DNA from: Cryptomeria japonica
Taxonomy: Eukaryota > Streptophyta > Pinopsida > Cupressales > Cupressaceae
Reading direction: 5' to 3'
Length of the DNA stretch: 64,000 nucleotides
NCBI RefSeq assembly: GCF_030272615.1
Contig: NC_081407.1
Location: forward strand, 435,026,730-435,090,729
Each line of letters starts with the position of its first letter. Within the stretch, counting starts at the first letter, position 1. Below, one piece after another: positions 49,251-58,676 of the stretch. The notes below the pieces were generated by a model, which made no database searches, had not been told where the DNA came from, and saw nothing but the letters and a program-made list of their open reading frames with translations. Both the position numbers and the translations under genes were made by a program.

Positions 49251-50527
49251 TTAAGTCACCAGTGTTGGTTTCTCTTCATTGGGTGAAGGAAAAATTTCTT
49301 CTCCAGGTGAGTCATCACCTTTCTTTTTCCAAATCTGATTCATATCTTCTCTGGTTTCCTCAACATCAACTTTCTGCTTGCCTTTCTGATCCTTGAAAGA
49401 GTTGATCGGTTTGCTATTTCTTATTCTACAAAATTTTGCTAAGTGCCCCATTTTGTTGCAGTGGTAACAAACCATACTAGATGATCTCTAGGGTCCTTCA
49501 TTTCCTCTTCTTGTTCTTCTGTAGTTCATAGCCACATGACCAAAGTTATTACAAAAGGTGCAAACAACATTTGTTACCTTTTCCATCTCGAATGGACTAA
49601 ACCGGTTGTCATAGGATCTTTGCTAATTCCAGTTTACTCGGTCCTCAAAGTTCCTTATCCAGTCACCATTAGGTTTAGGATGCATGTGTGGTACATGATT
49701 GTTCATTCCATATCTGTACTCAATATGTCTATGCCCATACATTCCACATGTGTAGCAATGACCTTCAAACTTTCTAGACACATACCTAGCATTAGTATTG
49801 TAATTTGCATTTTTATTAGGTTTGTCTCTACAGACATTTGCAGTATGACCAGGCTTATGAAAAAAAAAGAAGACAGGTTTAAAAACCTTCTTACCGGTAG
49901 TCTTATTGACTTTAGGAGCATTTTTGTTCTTTGTATCGGAGGATTCACCTTTTTTAGTTGTATGAAAACCAAGTCCAGAGATATCACCCTTCATTCTTTG
50001 TGATTGAATTTGTCTTCCAGTATGGTAGAAATTTTGATGAACTTCTCCAATTTCTTATTGGCGTCAATAAGCTTTTTGACAAGATCTTCATTATGCTTAG
50101 ACAGGTTCCCTTTCAGAGACAATGCCAACTCAAGGTATAGCTTTAGGCTCTCCTTTTCTTCTGTTTCAGTAATCAAGTCCTCATGCATAGTGTCTTTTTC
50201 CCATTTAATCCTTATAATCTCTTGATCTCTTACCTTAATAAGATCTTCAGCAGCTCTTTTGGCTTCCAGTTTCTGACTCATGTGGATAGTGAGACCTTCT
50301 AGCTCTCTCCTTAGATTCAGTTTATCACCGTTCACCTTCTCAACTTCATCTGCTAAAGCTTCAATATTGGCTTCATCTGAAGAACTATTATCAGATATTT
50401 TTAATAGTTTTTTAGATAGCTCTCTCCTTTTGACTTGAGAAGCTTTTAGTTTGCCCCTAAGGGATTCAACTTCATTTCTGCTAGCTTCTATCTCTCTAGC
50501 CATCTCTAAGTAGCTCCTGTCTCCCAT
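49251..50527 (-). pseudogene. E6 ORF1: coiled coil plus four CCHC knuckles (gag-like)
   Basis: Start ATG at 50527 (MGDRSYLEM), 63 bp after the 5' LTR. About 175 residues of heptad-rich coiled coil follow (EVESLRGKLKASQVKRREL and similar). After a frame change near 49994 comes ISGLGF, reminiscent of the K-x-GLG(F/Y) segment in Gag of SIRE-like copia elements. Four knuckle positions follow: FFFFHKPGHTANVC (both first Cys now Phe), CYTCGMYGHRHIEY (last Cys lost), CTFCNNFGHVAMNY (last Cys lost) and CYHCNKMGHLAKFC (intact, about 49470-49430). The frame ends at 49251 with EEKPTLVT. The likely role is a Gag-type RNA-binding particle protein; this is inference from layout. Confidence 0.72.
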
Positions 50528-50574
50528 GGTAGTTTCAAGACTCCCTTCTAAGCGGTTAGACTTCCAAGAAGTTA

Positions 50575-50587
50575 GGCTCTGATACCA
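50575..50587 (-). other. E6 primer binding site
   Basis: The minus strand reads TGGTATCAGAGCC two bases past the 5' LTR end, a full match to the copia initiator-tRNA site. Confidence 0.92.
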
Positions 50588-50589
50588 AT

Positions 50590-51743
50590 TGATGGACTTG
50601 AAAAGCACTGAGAGGGGGGCTGAATCAATGACACCAAATAAAACACTACTTCAAACACTAACCAGTAGATGAACTTAACCAAGCATTTAAACAAAATACA
50701 TGCTATCCAAAATGATATAACATCCACATAAAGTAAAGCATCCACCATAACACAAGTTTTTATACGTGGAAAACCCAAATAGGTAAAAACCATGGTGAGA
50801 TGGAACTCACAAGTTAACTATCTACAATAATAGATAACTAACCAGTTAAGGTCTTACAAAGTTCTCTACTATGAGAAAATATTGTTAGAGATCCCAAGCT
50901 TGATTAGAAGCTTATACCCTGTTAAAATTATTACCCTGTTAGGAGTAACCTCGCTGGAGGATTTGAGAATCCAAACTAATGGATCACCTTGTTAGAGGAT
51001 TTGTACAATGAATCTTGTTAGAGCTTACCCGGTTAGGGGAGTTGATTCTATTGTAATGATTAGAAAACAACAAGAATGGTTTGATCTGTTTTGAGTAGCA
51101 CAATACTTGCTTGATCATATCATTTTAAGTACATTCAACACTGCTCTTCATCTTAACACTTATCGTTCTTCAAAAAAATCTTTCACTCTTTATGCATATC
51201 AGTATTCGCATAATCTCCTCTTCTATATCAGTTTCAAATGATTCACTAAGATGTCTTTAAATAGACATTCAAATCTTATGTCGACCTTAGGAAATCAAAA
51301 CACAATTTCCTAGGTGCAGTGTATCTAGACAAGTAATCATAACTCATCACAAAAATGACCTCCAAGAAAACGGTGCTGGTAACTCATCACAAAAATGACT
51401 GCCAAGAAAACGTTGTTGGTAACTCATCACAAAATCAGATATCGGTTAGAACAGTCAACACTGGTTGGAACAAAACATGTGAACCGTTGTCCTGGAATCT
51501 TCCACTTGATCTCCATCTTCATCTTCATCTTCATTTTGATGTCGACTTAGTGTAGCCACAGGTTATCTCTTAAGCACATACCGGTTGACACAAAGTACCG
51601 GTTAGAGATAATCCTTAAACATACCAGTTGATAGTGTAAACCAATTGAAGTTACACCAGTAGTCAATGTAATCATATGTGTGTGAGAGTGTTTCATCAAT
51701 GACAACAAGTGATGAATACATTACAATCATCATCAAGCCAACA
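50590..51743 (-). repeat. E6 5' LTR
   Basis: 1154 bp, TGATGGACTTG...AAGCCAACA. It matches 44239-45398 closely, including the ACTCATCACAAAAATGAC repeats. The hairpin motif is at about 50755-50800. Confidence 0.9.
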
Positions 51744-51748
51744 TAGTC

Positions 51749-53021
51749 TAGACCAACAAAATCATCCACTGTCTTCCTAAAAATGGCTATTAAACTCTGT
51801 CATGCAAAAAGAAGCTTCAACATCAAAATCTAAAGGGCTCACATAAAATCTACATTCAGTTCTCCCCCTTAAACAATGCTCATATGATTAGTTTCCAAAA
51901 GAAGAATCAACACTAGTAGAAGGTGCATGTCCATCCTCAACATTACTCTCTTCTACCTTCTTCACCCAAGTCATCTTCATCTTGTCTTTCCTCATTCAAG
52001 TCACTCTTCTTAATTAGACTAGTCCTCTCATTCTTTCCTTTGTAGAGTCTGGCAATGTGTCTTGATTTGTTGCAACTATAACATGGCAGACCTTGCTATG
52101 GTCCATTTATACTTATCCCATTATTTTCAGTACCTTTGATACTTCCATTTCTTCGTATGTTAGACTTGCACTCAATAGCCTTGTGCCCAAATTTGTTGCA
52201 TGCGTAGCATTGTCCATTGAAAGAATGAACGTTTCTACTATAATTTGTATTTCCATATTCATTCCATTACATCCTACTTTTGCATTCATTTACCTTGTTC
52301 CCAAACTTATTGCAATTGTACCACTATCCACTAAAAGATTGTGATCTGATTCGACTTTTACATTCACTAGCTCTATGTCCAAACTTATTACATAAAAAAT
52401 AATTCATGTTGAAGGTTAAATGCTTGATTTGAGAAGGAGGGGTACTTCTAACATTGTTTAGTTTTGCATCAGAATGAAACCTTTCTTATCTTAATTGTAG
52501 TCAATTAATTCATCCTTCACCTTTTCTTTACCCTTATCCCTTTTACTAGAAGTTGTAGAGCTTTCACTTTTCTCAAAGCCAAGTCCACCTTTGTCTTTAT
52601 TTTATTTCTAGGCACTCAACATTGCATCAAGAACTTCATTGACTCCTTTAATATTTAGACCTTTGTCAATATATTCTTTTGTAGCTTTTAATTCTTTCTT
52701 TAGATTAGCTACTTCCTCTTTAACTTTGGTACATTCTTTGGTTTTCTCATCAAGCTTTGTCTCAAAATCATCTATGACCTTCTTGCCTTCATCAAGTAAA
52801 CCTTTTATGTATGTAATATTTTCCTTTGCATTCTTTTGTTTATCTTTGCATTCATCTAGGTCTGCCAGAGCCAGTCTTAGTTCTCCTTCCATATCCACAA
52901 TAGCATCAACCTCCCAAACATTAGAATCCATGTTCTCTTTTTCAAACATAGTGTTAAAATCTTGGATCTACCTTAGTGGTTAAATTGTTTCTTCAGGAAA
53001 ATTGCTTTTCTCTCATATAAA
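51749..53021 (-). pseudogene. E3 ORF1: coiled coil plus CCHC knuckles (gag-like)
   Basis: The 113-codon open frame 52949-52608 begins near MDSNVWEVDAIVDMEGELR and is a coiled coil with GKKVIDDFETKLDEKTKEC. Downstream are KGGLGFEKSESS (about 52585-52555) and knuckles at about 52395 (YFLCNKFGHRASEC, first Cys lost), 52325 (WYNCNKFGNKVNEC, first Cys and His lost), 52215 (CYACNKFGHKAIEC, intact) and 52085 (CYSCNKSRHIARLY, last Cys lost). A degenerate primer site lies between 53021 and about 53008. It matches E1 ORF1 closely and E6 ORF1 in layout only. Confidence 0.7.
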
Positions 53022-53022
53022 T

Positions 53023-54735
53023 TGTTGAACACTACTAGATACTGATAGGAGGGGACTGAATCAACACACACTTAATGTTTCATCATATTAAGCCTTCACC
53101 ACAACATATATTACATCCACCATATGCATGAAAGAAAACAAAAAAATAACAAGACAACCAAATATGAACACCAAGATTTTTATGTGGAAAACCCAAACTA
53201 GGAAAAACCACAGTGAGAATCACACTCACAATATATGTATAATTATTTGCAATATTTAGGCCATAGGCCAAGGAGCTCATTTCCCCTAGGAGGACTTGCA
53301 CAAGTAAGGGGCACTACCTTAGGGTAAGATACAATGAGGACTTCCACAATTGAAGATCACTTCTTCAAGACAAGATACATAAACTTAAAAATAATGACAA
53401 AAAAAGATTGAACTACAAGAGTATTGCATCTCCTGGAATGTTGATTACAGTTCAGATATTAACACACATATAAAATAGTCTTCATTTTTGTACTCCTACA
53501 CATACGAACCTCTGAATTGTATCACATTTTCTTCACTCAATATTCACACTTCTCTGCAGTCATATCACAATAGTTATGTCCTATATATATCATTCGTAGC
53601 CTCACAAACACTTATTAAATCGACCTACAAATATATAACGTACACATGTATAATCATCAGCCTCAAAACAATCTCCAAAGAAAATCAGGAAGGAAAATAA
53701 AGTGTGTGAGGGATCAAACCATGTTGGCACACCTTCCACATATCTAAGATAACACTTATGCATCTGCACATTATCACATATACCAAAAAAAACATATGAG
53801 TCAACCACAAGAGATGAAACAACTAACTCTAGATTGATGTAACAGACACAACCACCAATTCACACCAATAACAAAACCTTCTAATGAATAATAAAACATT
53901 AGGGAACTTGAAACAACCATCCACAACACTTACATTATCAGTCAATCTGAGGAATGTAGTACATTCCTTCATATCATTTCACAATACAAAGTTGACCAGA
54001 ACACATACATACATAACTTCAACAGTAGATCACTCCAACACTAAAAAGATAAAAAAATAATTAAATATTATATCTACCAACGTTGCATAGCCATTAGACA
54101 TAGATCTGCCACAAATTGGATCAGAAAGGCTTCTCTACAATCTTATTATTATTACATTATCCAAGACACAAACCAACATGTCTTCACTTGTATAACATTT
54201 GAACATCTAAAATCTAAAGTATATGACCACACAACTAGCATACTTCAAATATATAAATATCAGATACACTTTTGTCATAGCCCAGAGCAAAAGCCAAATA
54301 GACAAATTGTTCATCGAAATAGTCACAATTCTCTAAAGCACAACTCTAGATTATGAGGATCACCAACAGAGCACTAGAAACTTTATATAACATAATCATT
54401 TTCTACCACATGCATTAGTACACATACTTCATATACCCACATGCTATCTACATCAACATGTATCAACTACACATATATTAGTTGCATGCCATAAAACAAC
54501 TTTTGAACACAAAGAACTGTTAAGTATCTCTTCCAAGCCAATCGAGTCTGACAACATCAAACTACAAGACAAAATCCTTATTTACACATCTACATGATCA
54601 CAAAGTGACATAGATACATATTACCTTTCACCAACATATAGCATAGCACTATATCAAACCATATCTGGATCAGTCAGACCACTTCCAGACCAACACGTTT
54701 AACACTGATGACAATATAATCTTGTGTTTGCAACA
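53023..54735 (-). repeat. E3 5' LTR
   Basis: 1713 bp, TGTTGAACACTACTAG...TTTGCAACA, aligned with 24348-26046. The hairpin motif is at about 53171-53216. The right target copy AGGTG follows. Confidence 0.88.
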
Positions 54736-54740
54736 AGGTG

Positions 54741-55204
54741 TTCATCAATGGTGGATCTTTTGATAATTTGGTGAGTATAGAAATAGTTGACAAATTACAA
54801 CTTGTTTGTGTTCCAAAAACAAACCCCTACAAGATTCTTGGTTAAAGAAGAGTCATAGTGTTCTTCTGGATAAGTATTGTCTTTTGATTTCAAAATTGGT
54901 GCATATGAGGATGAAGTTCTCTATGATGTGATGTCGATATATGCATGTCATTTGTTGTTGGGTAGGCCATGAAAATATGACTGGAATGTTATCCATTGAG
55001 GTAGAGAGAATACTTATGAGGTTCAACATGAAAGGAAGGAGAACTAACCTAAAATCGTGGAAAGGGGAAGGAGAATTTGAAGTCGTAGCTTTGTCTCTTC
55101 TAATGAGAGCTAGATTTGATCTTCAAGATAAAAGTAAAAATCAACCAAGAAAGAAATTGAAGGAAAAATTCAAAGCAAATAAGACAAATTGTTTTGAAAG
55201 TTAA
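54741..55204 (+). pseudogene. E0 gypsy protease remnant
   Basis: Read together with the bases before 24347, the plus strand gives a gypsy retropepsin. The active-site region reads INGGSFDNLVS at about 54744-54775, where most relatives have an Asp at the second position (D-S/G-G), so the catalytic Asp appears to be Asn. Further on come DEVLYDVMS and ACHLLLGRP (about 54910-54965), the usual end of plant gypsy proteases, with frame changes between the blocks. After that the sequence turns into a Lys-rich frame to 55204. No RT follows. Confidence 0.7.
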
Positions 55205-55228
55205 GTTCAATAAAAAATTGAGGGAGAG

Positions 55229-55639
55229 TTGCAACAAAATTCAACCAAAACAATGATTGGTGAACCTCATAAGGTAGATGTTGGAATTTCAGTAGATTGT
55301 AATATGGTTGAAGGGAATGGTGAATTGTGGAGATATGAGCATGATTATAAAAAATATTCCTTAGATGTGATAAGGAATTTGTTGATAAGTGACTACTTAG
55401 CTCAATATGAAAATAATGATGTGAAGTGTGATTCGAATGAAGGAGAAGATTTCAAGTCTATTAGTGATTTTTCTAAGCATTCTACTTTAGGGACTTTGCA
55501 TAGTTATATTGGTCAAGTTGAACAATGGAACCAACACCGGTCTCCTCTCCACAAGAAGCCCAGAATAGGAATTATTTGTAATGACCCAAAATTGTGTCAA
55601 ATAATTCCTAGAGAAAATATTGATGACAGGCATACTTGA
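55229..55639 (+). CDS. Open frame of unknown function in E0, after the protease
   Basis: 136 codons without a stop, beginning MQQNSTKTMIGEPHKVDVG and ending PRENIDDRHT. Composition is hydrophilic with a Tyr-rich segment (YEHDYKKYSLDVIRNLLISDYLAQYE). No RT, integrase or other known motif was recognised. It lies where gypsy elements normally have RT, between the protease and the 3' LTR. It could be the degraded 3' end of pol or a sequence captured by a non-autonomous element. Being open by chance in AT-rich DNA is unlikely but not excluded. Confidence 0.4.
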   Translation: MQQNSTKTMIGEPHKVDVGISVDCNMVEGNGELWRYEHDYKKYSLDVIRNLLISDYLAQYENNDVKCDSNEGEDFKSISDFSKHSTLGTLHSYIGQVEQWNQHRSPLHKKPRIGIICNDPKLCQIIPRENIDDRHT

Positions 55640-55988
55640 AAGTTTGCACTCATAAATGGATAGCAACATAGTTTGATCCTTATGAACCAAAAGGTTCAAA
55701 ACTTTTCAAAGATGAGGAAGACAATTTAATTATCAAATCTTTCCTAGTCAAGGAAGATTTTCTCACAACAAATTAGTTGTGGGGCTCCTGCTTTTCTTTT
55801 ATTTATTTTTTATTTTTTAAGTTGTTCATGTGTGTTGTTTTTAATGGTACATGTCAGTCAAACACTCCTATTTATAGGTTTGTTCTCCTTTTTGAGGAGA
55901 GTTTTTGGTTCTTTTTGGTGGTGAGGAGTACGAAGGCAAACACCATGTTTTCTTGGCTAGTAAATACTATAGAAATTGGTGGTTTTTA

Positions 55989-57804
55989 GGGGAGAAGACT
56001 CAGTAGTTGAGCACCCTAACTTTGCGCTTCTCAAAATCCTACGTGGAAATTTTAAATCATTCCCAATTTTTTATAGCAGCTTACTTGGCAAGTCTGCTTC
56101 TTATAGCTAAGGTTTCGGGGCCACATCAACATGCTTTTTGCCAAAGTGTCAGAAACAGCCCCAAAAAAAAGGTGAGACCAATGGTCATGCAAAGGGAGAC
56201 CCATAGTTGTGCAGCTGATGTGGCATCACATTATTAGTTACTTTTAACAACTATGGGTGTGTGCGGGAAAAGTGGTGTGATGAAACGGAAAATACGAATT
56301 CAAGACTAATACACACACCAATGGGACTCTTGGTGCAAGTTATGGAGTTATATTGAATAAGTCAACTTTCCAAAGGATGTTCCATTGTTTTCTATCTCAC
56401 AAGACCCCTCAAGTCAATACCTTTGCTCTCAAATCACTGAGCAAAGTGACTTAGGGATGACAATCATGAGAATGAGGGATACTTGATCAATCTAACATGA
56501 ATGCAATCCTAGATGTGAATGATTTTAAACATAACATGAATCAAACCAACATGTATATGATGATTAAGATGAAAGGATTAGTAAAAGAACTATCCTAACA
56601 TGATATGCTAGCCTATTATGATTATTTTGATAATATAAATGCTTCTAAAATGTTTATTTAGATTATTTCTATTCAAAGAGAGACTAAATGCTTGATAAAA
56701 ATGAGTATAGATTAGATGCATGAAACTTGGATGATCAAAATGGAGAAATGAGGTCTCTATTTATAGGAAAAATAGGGCAATGAAGGGTCAAGATTAGATA
56801 ATCTTAACAAGGGCCAAGATTGTAAGTTATCAATCCATGTTTACAATTCTCACTAATGAAATGGAGACAATTGTCAACATAAGATTGCTTGAGAGGAGAT
56901 GTAAGAAGCATTAAATGCTTGAGAAGACCTCATGGTTACCTTGAGAGGTAAGGGTTAAGATTAAGTTAGGGTTATCCAATGGATAAAGCTTTTACCCAAA
57001 GGGTAAACTCTTGCGCAAAGGTTAAAGGGATAACCATGGTCAAAGCAATGAATGCTTGATGAGACCCTTGGGTTAGATGAGGGTTGAGTTAGAGAGAAAG
57101 TCTCTAATCATGCAAGAGGGTTGAGTTAACCATTAATGATTTGGAAGACTTTCAAGGTTAACTTGTTGAAGACATAAAGCCTTTAATGGTTTCCAAAGAT
57201 TTTGAGGGTTTGAGAAGTGACTTCCCTTTGCTTAGGGATGTGACAATATTTAGTAGATGGGCTAGGCTAAATTATAAGTGATTAGAAGAATCTAGAAGGG
57301 GGGTTATAGAGGCAAGTGGGAGATGTAGGAGAATGCAAGTGGATGGAGGGTAATTTTAATTAAAATAAATTACTTTATTTCAACAAAATAGATGCAAGTG
57401 GGGGATTTAAATAAATTAGATTTATTTGTTTGCCATGAGCAATTTAATTAAATATAAATTTAATTAAAAGGGGAGAAAGAGAAATTAATTAAATAAAGTG
57501 ATTTATTTAATTAAAGGATATGAAAGGCTTAGGTGAATTTAATTAAATAAATTGAATAACTTATTTAATCAAATAGATGAATGTGAATAATTTTATTAAA
57601 TAGAGGAATGAGGTTTAAATGAATATTAAATATTCACTTAGGAAAGTGGTCATTTTTATATGTCAACAATGGGTAGTCATCATCAACAATAACAACTTTA
57701 AAGTCACAACTATTGATGCAATGTTGTCAAACAAAGTGTGGGTATTAAATCAACAACTACTATTACAGTCATTGGAATGCACTCGGGTACTGGGTCCTCT
57801 CCCC
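55989..57804. mobile_element. 400-bp terminal-inverted-repeat element (MITE-like) with TA duplication, split by a solo LTR
   Basis: The ends are inverted repeats: GGGGAGAAGACTCAGTA on the left and, reverse complemented, GGGGAGAGGACCCAGTA on the right, about 19 of 26 positions matching. Flanks are TA on both sides (55987-55988 and 57805-57806). The sister LTR of E0 (about 22970) shows the empty site GGTTTTTAATATC with one TA, so the boundaries and duplication are directly supported. Removing the solo LTR (56258-57668) and its duplication leaves 400 bp with no coding capacity. The family is unknown: TA targets suggest a Tc1/mariner-type mobiliser, but the TIR is not the usual Stowaway CTCCCTCC form. 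Confidence 0.82.
56258..57668 (-). mobile_element. Solo LTR inside the inverted-repeat element, duplication ATGGG
   Basis: 1411 bp, flanked by perfect ATGGG copies (56253-56257 and 57669-57673). Plus-strand ends are TGTGTGCGGG and ATGTCAACA; on the minus strand this reads TGTTGACA...CACACA. A TATA box CCTATAAATAGAGACC on the minus strand (about 56751-56766) supports that orientation. AT-rich TTAATTAAAT stretches fill 57345-57610. No coding region or second LTR is present. The family was not identified; it lacks the hairpin motif seen in the copia LTRs. Confidence 0.85.
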
Positions 57805-58021
57805 TAATATCAAAGAATTCTTTGTTTGTTTTGTTGTGATTCCAGTGTAGTTTTCCTTATGTACTCTGAAGATAATCACCATGGATTCTGTCTTATATTT
57901 TGTTTTGATTAGAATGTTTAGTTGTTTGTTTTTTTAGCAGTAGAGAGTGCTATGGGGTTCTTACACAAGAGCTAGTAGCATTTTAGAGTTTTGTTTGCAA
58001 AGGAAGGAGGTCTAAGCTGCA

Positions 58022-58570
58022 TCACAAGTATATGTGGGAAAAAGCAATTGGGAAAAGAAGAAATATTACCTTAAAGAATTGAACATCACTTCTAACAACT
58101 AGCAAAGCGTTCTATTTAGAGGCTAATATCTCATGGAGAGAAACGATTCTCATAGCCCCACAATTGAGGACTAACATACATTATTTTTAATGTAAAATAT
58201 GTAGATGGAAAGGCAAAGAGGCACAGTAAGAAAGAATTTGCAAAGCAGAGATAGTAAAACAAAAAAACACTTTATCTTGGAATGTAAAGGTTTTAGTGAC
58301 ATCCGGATCAAGCACAAAAATAATTTGACTTCTTTTTTTCAAGATCTATTCAGTGAAAAGATGGTTGAAAGAATGAAGAAGCTCATTATTAAATTGAATA
58401 GCGTTATCAAATTGAATAGCATTATCAAATTGAATAACAGAAAATTAACACTTTCAAAAAAAAAATGACGGGATGTGTCCCATAGAGTATCTTTGACCTT
58501 GTGAACATAAAAAAAATATATTCTATTAAATCCAAATATCATATAAATGATTTTATATGAAATAAATTTT
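58022..58570. other. CAD upstream region with a small 18-bp tandem repeat
   Basis: No gene recognised. At 58386-58439 an 18-bp unit, TTATCAAATTGAATAGCA, occurs three times with few changes. An 87-codon open frame over it (58205-58468) has no recognisable content and is probably chance. Confidence 0.6.
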
Positions 58571-58573
58571 CCC

Positions 58574-58580
58574 TATATAA
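58574..58580 (+). promoter_or_regulatory. Probable CAD TATA box
   Basis: CCCTATATAAATC sits about 100 bp before the CAD start codon, placing transcription start near 58605-58612 and giving a short 5' leader. An ACCTACA at about 58632, resembling the AC elements of lignin genes (ACC[A/T]A[A/C][C/T]), lies downstream of the predicted start and is weak evidence only. Confidence 0.6.
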
Positions 58581-58676
58581 ATCTATGTTGCTCTTACGAT
58601 GCTCTCCATAGCAAGAGGCATATCTTTGTAACCTACATATACATTTTGTGCTTCATTGCTACTTTAACAGAGATTC

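Larger units (their letters stand above)
44239..51743 (-). mobile_element. E6: polymerase-less LTR element nested in E3
   Basis: 7505 bp, minus strand, LTRs of 1160 and 1154 bp (TGATGG or TAATGG ... CCAACA), flanked by TACTC (44234-44238) and TAGTC (51744-51748), one mismatch. It has a primer site and purine tract. The interior encodes ORF1 (coiled coil, four CCHC knuckles) and ORF2 (about 1046 codons), with no protease, integrase, RT or RNase H. LTR blocks match E5 and coding layout matches E3 and E1. It is the best-preserved member of the two-ORF lineage here. Confidence 0.9.
24348..54735 (-). mobile_element. E3: polymerase-less LTR element, target duplication AGGTG, hosting E4 and E6
   Basis: Two LTRs of 1699 and 1713 bp lie 27 kb apart and are flanked by a perfect AGGTG duplication (24343-24347 and 54736-54740). 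Removing E4 and E6 leaves about 7.4 kb. On the minus strand the order is 5' LTR (53023-54735), ORF1 with coiled coil and zinc knuckles (about 52950-51990), ORF2 (about 44010-41945 and 26442-26270, split by E4), a purine tract (26047) and the 3' LTR. No polymerase motifs are seen. E1 is its closest relative here, and E6 has the same layout. Confidence 0.88.
22714..58021 (+). mobile_element. E0: Ty3/gypsy element (about 3.1 kb own sequence) expanded by nested insertions
   Basis: Plus-strand gypsy pieces flank E3: LTR, primer site and gag on the left (22714-24347), protease and a second LTR on the right (54741-58021). Joining across E3 restores a continuous gag-to-protease reading, so both halves are one element. 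Removing E3, the inverted-repeat element and their duplications leaves about 3.1 kb with no RT or integrase, so E0 was either deleted internally or non-autonomous before E3 landed. LTR ends are approximate (possible target TCACA). Its 3' LTR ends 655 bp before the CAD start codon. Confidence 0.8.
55748..58021 (+). repeat. E0 3' LTR, split by an inverted-repeat element
   Basis: Matches 22714-23164 in two blocks, 55748-55988 and 57805-58021 (for example CTCCTTTTTGAGGAGAG and CACCATGGATTCTG). The break falls exactly inside the sister phrase GGTTTTTAATATCAAA. The right end is near AAGCTGCA at 58021. Confidence 0.78.

Noticed and set aside
52639-52983. 114-codon Ser/Phe-rich plus-strand open frame
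   Set aside because: Antisense of the E3 ORF1 coiled coil.
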